The translations under genes were made by a program, and so were the position numbers. Below are positions 13,117 to 21,200 of a stretch of DNA of 44,268 bases, in pieces. The notes under the pieces are model-generated. The model did not search any database. It was not told where the DNA came from and saw only the letters and a list, made by a program, of their open reading frames with translations. The DNA is from a virus: positions 8,499 to 52,766 of IMG/VR virus record IMGVR_UViG_3300030102_006899; one strand, given 5' to 3'. Every line of letters begins with the position of its first letter. Positions within the stretch are counted from its first letter, which is position 1.

Positions 13117-16100
13117 TGGCAGTAACAGAGAGGTTAATGGGACAAGGTAACTTCAGCGTTACTTTCTCACAAGAATTTACACCTACCGAAATAATTGAAT
13201 CAATAAAAGAATGGGGACACATTGTCATTACCCCTAATGAAGTTGATGTAAGTACTCTATCTGATAGCGATATTTTATCTACAGCTAGATATACAGGTAT
13301 TGTTTTAAACAGAGCATTAGAAGAAGGTGTTGTTTCAATTAATGGATCAGGTTTACAACTTTATCTTGGAGATGGTCAATCTAAGGGTATGGTTATTGCT
13401 GAAAGCAAAAACATTGGTAAAGTTCGTGTTTATACAAATACAACTCTTGCAGAAAGCTTATTCAACTCAACTGTAAGTTCAGGTAAGCCATTTGGTATTA
13501 TGCGTAACGAAGCAGGCAGTACACAAGCTATTACTCAAGGTACTATATACGAACCATCTGGAACTTATATAGGTCAACATTTTGTTCAAACTGCACTAGG
13601 TGCTTTGAAAGAAGTTACAGAATATTTAAATGTAGAATATCGAATTAACCCAAATGCAACAATAGATGCAGGACCTAAAGCAAATTTATTTAATGGTGTA
13701 AATACAGATCCTTCAACCATAGTTGTAAAGACAGGTTATGGAGAAGATCCTAATTTTGATGGTGTTGTTCCTCAAGGATTGAGAACAGAGTTTGATGCTG
13801 CTGATTGGGTAAATAGAGTAGATTTTATAGGAGAAGTAGGATTTTTTGACACAGCAACAGATGTAGCTGGAGAAGCTAACCTTTCTAGTAATCCATATAA
13901 AGACCTGCATGGAAATGATTTAACAAGAGTTGCATTAGTTCAAGAACCAGAAGTACCTACTGATCAACTTAATTCAAGAGCACAGCTTATGCTTACTGAA
14001 TTGTCTCGTGTTAAAAAGGTTCTTAACTTAGATCTAGAACAATATGAAGTTTCTGGAGATATGAAGCCAGGAGATTTTATATTTGCTTTTGATCCTGATA
14101 TAGGGTTTGTTGATACAAGTACAGATGCTACTGCAGAAAGTAGAGACTTGTATGAAGTAACCTTTAGAGGTCAAGTTATTACTCCTGTAAAAGTTCGTGT
14201 CGTAGGTTTAACTTTTCCAATAGCAAATGGTATGGGTGTTTATTTTAGAGATAAAGATGGAAACTATACAGACTTAACTCAATATGTACAGTTTGAAGGA
14301 GGAGCAGCACAAGTAGAGCTTGGAGATGTTATTAGGTTTGTTGGGGACGATATGAGATTTGACGAGTTTTCTCTTAACGAAAAAACTGCAGGTGTGTTCT
14401 CAATACCAGATCTTCCAAGCACTCCTACATTACAATCAGGAACATATCTAAACGCTACAGGAGATAGTATTGGATTTATTAGAGTTGGTTTGTCAAAACC
14501 TACAAACGAAGATGGTTCTCAAATAACAGATGGTTCTCACTATAGAGTTAGATATAAAAAAACAACTGATAACCAATACTCTTATGTGAACTTTCCTTTT
14601 ACAGGTGCTAGTACTGAAAGTTTATTAATACAAGACTTAACAGTTGGTTCTACTTACGATGTTGGTGTTGCTGTTGTAGATAAATCTGGTTTTAAGAAAA
14701 TGTCAGCTTATGATGGAACAGGAGAAGATTTATATACAAACTCCTCAAGTGTAAATGCAAACTATGCTACTAACGCAAGAATTGAAATTGAAAAAGATGG
14801 ACAAGCACCTACTAAACCTAAGACTGCAACTATTGCAGCAGGTCCATTGCGTGTCCAGGTAACACATTACTTAGGAAAAGATGGAACAGATGGTAATGGT
14901 AATCCTTTTGGTAACTTTACTCTTGAAGGAGATGTAGATCACTTAGATATACATGCTGTTGATCAAAGTGGTAATTCTCAAAACTTTACAGTTACTACTG
15001 CTAACAAAATAGGGGAAGTAAGAGTTACTTCAGGTAACTTACTTCAACAAATACCTGTTATAGCAACTATAGAAGTAGAAGATTCAGTAGATAAATATTT
15101 TAGAATTGTTGCTGTAGATAAATCAGGTAACTCTTCAGATCCTTCAGATGGACAATCTGCAGGTGGTAACTTAATTGCAGAAGCAAATATTACTGATGCA
15201 ACTATTACTACTGCAAAAATCGGAGACGCTCAAATAACAACTGCAAAGATTGGGGATGCACAGATTACATCAGCTAAAGTAAATGATTTATCAGCAGATA
15301 AATTAACTTCAGGAAGTATTATCGGTGGAGAAATAATTGTTGGATCAGGTAGTAATACTTCAGGCTTTATAAAATCACAAAACTATTCTTCAGGTTCTGC
15401 AGGTTGGCAGATAAGTCCTGATGGTAGTGCAGAGTTTCAAAATGCAACTATCAGAGGTACATTAAATGCAGCAGATATAACTGCAGGTACTTTAAATGTA
15501 AATAGACTTCCAACAATTACGACTACAGAAATAAACTTTACTGCAAGTGATATAGATGGAACTGATCCAGACACAATACTTGCAACAATAAATGCTTCTA
15601 GTGAAGGCATTACTATTGACGCAAATAAATTAACACTTACAGGAACTTTACAAGTTGGAGATGATATAACCTCTGGCTCTGTAGGTGGTATCTCAATATC
15701 TAGTACTGAATTACAATCATCAAACTATTCTGCAGGTTCTACAGGTTTCCGAATAGAATCAGATGGAGATGCTTTTTTTAACAGCGTTACTGTAAATAAT
15801 CCAATCATTACATTAAACAGTGCATCTAGTAATAATGAATCAAATGTATCAAGTTCTGTTTTAGGTATAGGTGGAGCAAGAATATATGAAAACTCAAATG
15901 ATTTATATTTGAGAGGTACATCAATTGTATTACAAGATTCTAATGGTGGTTCTGAAGCCAACCCTTCAGTAACATTTTCTACATCATTTGATAACCCTGG
16001 ATTTTATGCAGAAAATGATTTCAGTAACACACAAGCAAAACTCTATTGGTCAAGTGGTTCAAACAACATAATTCACTCTGAAAGTGATTATGACACTCTA

Positions 16101-17036
16101 TACATTGATGCTGCCAATATAGCAATTGGTACTGATACAGGTACTGCAAACGAATTTATAGGTAAAAATAGTTCTGGTCAACTTGGTTGGCATACAGTAA
16201 GCTCTGCTTCTCATAGTCATACAGAATCAGATATATCTAATATAGGTGCTCACAATCATAGCATAGGAGAAATAAGTGGTCATGGTTCACATTTATCTTT
16301 AGGAGCTAGTGGAGGAATAAATGGTAGTTCTGGAAACGCTGCAAGATTTGACCATTCTCACTCTGGTGTAGGAAGCCACTCACACACAGCAAATGATGTT
16401 ACAGGTACAATATCTATAACAAGTGTATCTAATGGTGGTTTTGTTAACTCTTTATCTTATAACAACTCAAATAAAACTCTTACTGTAGGTGGTAGCGATA
16501 CTAGAGCAGCACAAATTACTACTAGAACACATCTACCTCAATTAGGCAATAGTTATAACTTAGGAGGTTTTGGACAAGCGTGGGCAACTGTTTATAGAGC
16601 TAGCGAAAGTACAGGTTCTGATGAAAGACTTAAAAATTCAATAGAAGATATAGATAAAGGTTTAGATTTTATAAACAATTTACAACCAAGAAAATACAAA
16701 TGGAACAATGATTCATTAGGATTTTTCTGTGATGTTTGTGATGTAAATTTAGAAGATATAAATGATAGCTGTGATACAGAAGATTGTGAAGGAACATCTA
16801 TAGAAAAATTTACAATGGAAGCTGAAAGAGATAAGTGGCAATATGGTTTTATCGCACAAGAATTGTTAACAAATCTTGATAGCAATACAGGTTATGGTCT
16901 TGCAAACTATGATTCTGAATATGATAATTATTATTATTCTCCAACTAATTTAGTTGCTGTTTTAACTAAAGCAGTACAAGAACTCTCGGCACAAAATGAA
17001 GCACTAAAATTAAGAGTAGAGGCGTTAGAAGGATAA
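13116..17036 (+). CDS. tail tip / central fibre protein with C-terminal S74 chaperone
   Basis: 1306 residues, GTG start. The N-terminal about 420 residues are the probable baseplate-attachment (Tal-like) part. A fibronectin-III-like domain lies at about 432-540 (RVRYKKTTDNQYSY, STYDVGVAVVDKSG). Repeats ITTAKIGDAQ follow near 695-725, then a beta-helical shaft. Residues about 1030-1095 are His-rich with HSH, HNH and GSHSH motifs. The C-terminus is an intramolecular chaperone of the Peptidase S74 type: GSDERLKNSIEDIDKGLDF (Ser1168, Lys1173) and YGFIAQELL, then a coiled coil (ELSAQNEALKLRVEALEG). These domains trimerise fibres and usually cut themselves off before the catalytic Ser. Inserted between the two S74 motifs is a segment with six cysteines (FFCDVCDVNLE, SCDTEDC). 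Confidence 0.85.
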   Translation: MAVTERLMGQGNFSVTFSQEFTPTEIIESIKEWGHIVITPNEVDVSTLSDSDILSTARYTGIVLNRALEEGVVSINGSGLQLYLGDGQSKGMVIAESKNIGKVRVYTNTTLAESLFNSTVSSGKPFGIMRNEAGSTQAITQGTIYEPSGTYIGQHFVQTALGALKEVTEYLNVEYRINPNATIDAGPKANLFNGVNTDPSTIVVKTGYGEDPNFDGVVPQGLRTEFDAADWVNRVDFIGEVGFFDTATDVAGEANLSSNPYKDLHGNDLTRVALVQEPEVPTDQLNSRAQLMLTELSRVKKVLNLDLEQYEVSGDMKPGDFIFAFDPDIGFVDTSTDATAESRDLYEVTFRGQVITPVKVRVVGLTFPIANGMGVYFRDKDGNYTDLTQYVQFEGGAAQVELGDVIRFVGDDMRFDEFSLNEKTAGVFSIPDLPSTPTLQSGTYLNATGDSIGFIRVGLSKPTNEDGSQITDGSHYRVRYKKTTDNQYSYVNFPFTGASTESLLIQDLTVGSTYDVGVAVVDKSGFKKMSAYDGTGEDLYTNSSSVNANYATNARIEIEKDGQAPTKPKTATIAAGPLRVQVTHYLGKDGTDGNGNPFGNFTLEGDVDHLDIHAVDQSGNSQNFTVTTANKIGEVRVTSGNLLQQIPVIATIEVEDSVDKYFRIVAVDKSGNSSDPSDGQSAGGNLIAEANITDATITTAKIGDAQITTAKIGDAQITSAKVNDLSADKLTSGSIIGGEIIVGSGSNTSGFIKSQNYSSGSAGWQISPDGSAEFQNATIRGTLNAADITAGTLNVNRLPTITTTEINFTASDIDGTDPDTILATINASSEGITIDANKLTLTGTLQVGDDITSGSVGGISISSTELQSSNYSAGSTGFRIESDGDAFFNSVTVNNPIITLNSASSNNESNVSSSVLGIGGARIYENSNDLYLRGTSIVLQDSNGGSEANPSVTFSTSFDNPGFYAENDFSNTQAKLYWSSGSNNIIHSESDYDTLYIDAANIAIGTDTGTANEFIGKNSSGQLGWHTVSSASHSHTESDISNIGAHNHSIGEISGHGSHLSLGASGGINGSSGNAARFDHSHSGVGSHSHTANDVTGTISITSVSNGGFVNSLSYNNSNKTLTVGGSDTRAAQITTRTHLPQLGNSYNLGGFGQAWATVYRASESTGSDERLKNSIEDIDKGLDFINNLQPRKYKWNNDSLGFFCDVCDVNLEDINDSCDTEDCEGTSIEKFTMEAERDKWQYGFIAQELLTNLDSNTGYGLANYDSEYDNYYYSPTNLVAVLTKAVQELSAQNEALKLRVEALEG

Positions 17037-17037
17037 C

Positions 17038-18276
17038 ATGGCTGATTTAATTAACGAAGGCAACTCCAAAATTGAGGTAGTAGATAATGCTGCCGATTCC
17101 TTAGCCAAAATAATTGCAGAGATTAATGGCGTAGAAAGAATAAATCAATCTGCAACTCTTTTAACTTTTAAAAATCCTAACGATCAGTTAGAAACAGGTA
17201 ATGCTACAGACGACCAAAATGGTGCTGCTAGCTCTTTTAATGGTTTCGCTGTTGCCGATGGTGTAATTCAGGTTCAATCAGGCGATGGCTCTACAATCCC
17301 ACAATCAAATCTTTATATTGATGGAAAATCTATTATCTCTGATAAAACCTTTGCTATTGGTACTACAGGACAAAAAGAACTTCACTTTGGTACAAATGGA
17401 ACTCAGTGGGTAAAGATCACAGAAAGTGGTTACTTAGATTTCCAAAAGATGACCATAAATGGATCACAAGGAACTGCAGGACAATACATAAGAAACGCAG
17501 GAAATGGAACTATTGAGTGGGCAACTATTGATAGTAATAATGCTTTTGGAACTGTTACTGTTGGTGGTACAAGTTTGGACGCAGGTAGTGTTGGAGATAC
17601 ATTTACTATCGCAGGTGGAGATAATATTACTCTTACACCTGATAGCAGTACAAATACTTTAACTATTGCTGCTACACAGCCAAATATATTTTCAACAATA
17701 GCTGTTAGTGGTCAAGATAACATAACTATTGATCAGGCTTCAGATACTTTAAATTTTGCAGGTGGTTCAGGAATATCTATTACCACAGACGCTTCTACTG
17801 ATACTATAACAATTACCAATACAGGAACAGGTGGAACAACAGAAGATGTATTTAAAAACATTGCTGTTTCAGGACAATCTACTGTTTCTGCTGATAGTTC
17901 TACTGATACACTTACTTTTGTTGCAGGAAGTGGTATGGCTATTACTACTGACGACAGTACAGACAGTATTACATTTACAGCAGATCAATCAAGATTACTT
18001 TCTCCACTTGGGTACTTATCATATACAGATACAGATGGTTCAAGTACAGAAGTTCCACTAAAGAATTATTTTATAAATAAAACATTTAGTGGTGGTGTTA
18101 ATGGTGGAGGCACATCTGTAGGTATGGCAACGAGGGCTATTCGTATGCTAGAATCAGATGGTAGCACTTATAATTTTATTATTATGCCTGCAAATAGTTC
18201 TGGGGATAGTTTGGTCTTTACTTTCACACAATCTGATGGAACTCAATTAACTAAAGATATAACAATGGCAGCGTAG
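17038..18276 (+). CDS. beta-repeat tail fibre protein
   Basis: 412 residues. Between about 180 and 320 are three related beta units of about 45-50 residues with the core pattern ITIDQASDTLNFAGGSGISI followed by TTDASTDTITI. The C-terminus (LSYTDTDGSSTEVPLK, RAIRMLESDGSTYNF) looks globular and may be the receptor-facing or trimerising part. It follows the S74 protein by one base and precedes a much longer protein with the same style, so the three may be segments of one fibre. No chaperone domain of its own is seen. The receptor cannot be guessed. Confidence 0.65.
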   Translation: MADLINEGNSKIEVVDNAADSLAKIIAEINGVERINQSATLLTFKNPNDQLETGNATDDQNGAASSFNGFAVADGVIQVQSGDGSTIPQSNLYIDGKSIISDKTFAIGTTGQKELHFGTNGTQWVKITESGYLDFQKMTINGSQGTAGQYIRNAGNGTIEWATIDSNNAFGTVTVGGTSLDAGSVGDTFTIAGGDNITLTPDSSTNTLTIAATQPNIFSTIAVSGQDNITIDQASDTLNFAGGSGISITTDASTDTITITNTGTGGTTEDVFKNIAVSGQSTVSADSSTDTLTFVAGSGMAITTDDSTDSITFTADQSRLLSPLGYLSYTDTDGSSTEVPLKNYFINKTFSGGVNGGGTSVGMATRAIRMLESDGSTYNFIIMPANSSGDSLVFTFTQSDGTQLTKDITMAA

Positions 18277-18281
18277 GAAAA

Positions 18282-21200
18282 ATGGCAGCAAAAAATCCAA
18301 TTAGAGGCGATTACTCAGGTTCCGATTTAATCGGATTTGCAGAGTTCCAAGCCTCAGACTTTATAGCAATAGCAGATGGTGGTACAGGTGCAATAACTGC
18401 AGCAGGTGCCAGAACTGCTTTAGGATTAGCAATTGGTTCTGATATACAGGCCTTTGATGCACAACTAACTGATATATCAAATCTAACTCCAAGCGATGGT
18501 AGTTTTATTGTTGGAGATGGATCTAACTTTGTTGTAGAATCAGGAAACACTGCAAGATCTTCTTTAGGACTATCTACATCTGATAGCCCACAATTCAATG
18601 GATTAACACTTACTACTCTATCTTTAGATAGCGTAACCTTATCAGCAATTATCACTGAATCTGAAGGATTAGCAGGATCTGATAATGATACATCTTTACC
18701 AACAACTGCAGCAGTTATTGATTATGTTGCAGGTCAAATACAAAATGAAGAAAGTATTGAAGACTTTGTTGGTGGAATGCTCACAGGTAATACAGAAACA
18801 TTAATAACTGTTACCTATGAGGATTCTGATGGAACAATGGATTTCGTTGTTGACAATGATCTAGCAAATTATTCAAACACTAACTCAGGCTTTGCAACAA
18901 AAACAGGATCAGAAACTCTTACTAACAAAACGATAGATGTAGATAACAACACTGTTTCTAATATAGAAGTTGATAATCTTAAATCAGGTGTCTTAGATAC
19001 AGACCTTTCAAGTGTAAGTTCTTCAGATGATACAATCCCATCAGCAAAAGCTGTTAAAACTTATGTTGATGCAATAGATGTAGATGATGATCTAACTGTT
19101 AGTGATGGTTCTACTAACTCTACAGTAAACCTTGATAGTGATACATTAACAATTCAAGGAACTGCAAACGAAGTAGAGATAAACAATTCTTCTAATACTT
19201 TTACTGTTGGATTACCAAATGATGTTACAGTAGGAAACAACTTAACTGTTACAGGTAACCTAACAGTATCAGGTTCTACAACAACAGTATCTACTGAAAC
19301 ATTAACAGTTGATGACAATATAATTGTTTTAAATAACAATGTAACAGGTTCCCCTACCGAAAATGGTGGTATCGAGATTGAAAGAGGAACTTCTACTAAC
19401 AAAACACTTATCTGGAATGAAACTGATGATAAGTGGACAATTGGATCAGAAACTTTCGTTGCAGGAACTGTAGAGGCTAACCTAACAGGAAATGTAACAG
19501 GTACAGTATCAAGTATAAGCAATCACGATACTGATAGCTTGAGTGAGGGTTCTAGTAATTTATACTATACAACTGCAAGGTTTGATTCTGCTTTTTCAGG
19601 TAAATCCACAAGTGATCTTACAGAGGGAACTAATCTTTATTATACAGATGCAAGAGTTTCTACTTACTTAACAGGTGGAACAGGTATTACAGAATCTTCT
19701 GGAACACTAAGTATAGACTTTTCAGAATTTGATACTGATAATGTTTCTGAGGGAAGTTCTAATCTTTACTACACAGATACAAGAAGTAGAGGTGCAGTAT
19801 CTATAGCTTCAGGTTCAGGATTAACTTACAACTCAAGCACAGGAGAGTTTGGTACTTCTGCAATAGCTAATACACAATTAGCTAACAGCTCAATAACAAT
19901 AAACTCTAATGCTGTAAGCCTTGGTGGTAGTGTCAGCTTAGACACTGACGATATTACTGAAGGTACTTCTAACCTTTATTACACTAATTCAAGATTTGAC
20001 ACAAGACTTGCGACAAAAGATACAGATGCCTTATCAGAAGGTAGCTCAAACCTTTACTATACAGATGCAAGAGTCGAAAGCTATTTAAGTGGTGGTACAG
20101 GTATTGATTTCTCATCAGGTGCAATATCTATAGATTCAACTGTACTTACAGAATCATCAACCGATACTTTAACTAATAAAACAATAAGTTTTGAAGATAA
20201 CACAGCAATTATTTCTTATGCTGTTACTGTCTCTAACGCATCAGGAAGTAATAAATATTTCTTAGATGGCGAAGCCTCTGCAAGTGTAAAACTAATACCT
20301 GGCGTTACATATAGATTTGACCAATCAGATAACTCTAACTCTGGACATCCACTTTTACTATCTGAAAGTTTAGATGGAACTACTTACACAACAGGTGTTA
20401 CTACAAATGGAACTGCAGGACAATCAGGTGCTTATACTCAAATAGTTGTAGATGGTGCTACAGCAGACAGATTATTTTATAAATGTCAACATCATTCAAA
20501 TATGGGTGGTGGTGTTCTTGATGTACAAGGTAGTGCAATTGTTGAATTTGCTGTAACAGTAGCAAATGTCAGTGGTAATAAATATCACTTAGATGGAGAA
20601 ACTGCAGCAAGTATTCAACTTGCTCCAGGTATGGTTTATAGATTTGATCAATCTGATAGCTCTAACTCAGGTCATCCATTTAGATTATCTACTACCCAAG
20701 ATGGAACCCATGGTGGTGGTTCTGCTTATACAACAAATGTAACTACTTCAGGTAATCCAGGTTCTGCAGGAGCTTATACACAAATTGTTGTTAACGCAGC
20801 AACAGCAGATACTTTATATTATTACTGTACTGCACACTCAGGAATGGGTGGAGCTTCAGTTGTATCAGTCGCAGGTTCAAGCCTATCTGCTAGTGATACA
20901 GATGATTTATCAGAAGGATCCACAAATCTTTACTTTACTAATGCTAGAGCTAGAAGTGCTATTTCAGTTACAGACAGTGGTGGAGATGGATCATTATCCT
21001 ATAACTCTTCAACAGGAGTAATAACTTACACAGGACCTTCTGCCTCAGAAGTAAGAGCACACATATCTGTAACAGATAGTGGTGGAGATGGTTCCTTAGC
21101 ATATAACTCAGGAACAGGTGTCATTACTTATACAGGACCTAGTGCTTCTGAAACTAGAGCACATTTTTCAGCAGGAACAGGTGTTACTTTATCTTCAGGT

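Noticed and set aside
17831-18061. Leu/Val/Gln-rich plus-strand ORF inside the 17038 fibre gene
   Set aside because: Out-of-frame reading of Thr/Ser-rich repeats; unlike the dcm case it has no recognisable motif.
19154-19522. Minus-strand ORF opposite a fibre module, with related ORFs opposite the other copies
   Set aside because: It recurs because the fibre module recurs; the sequence is only the complement of Thr/Val-rich strands.
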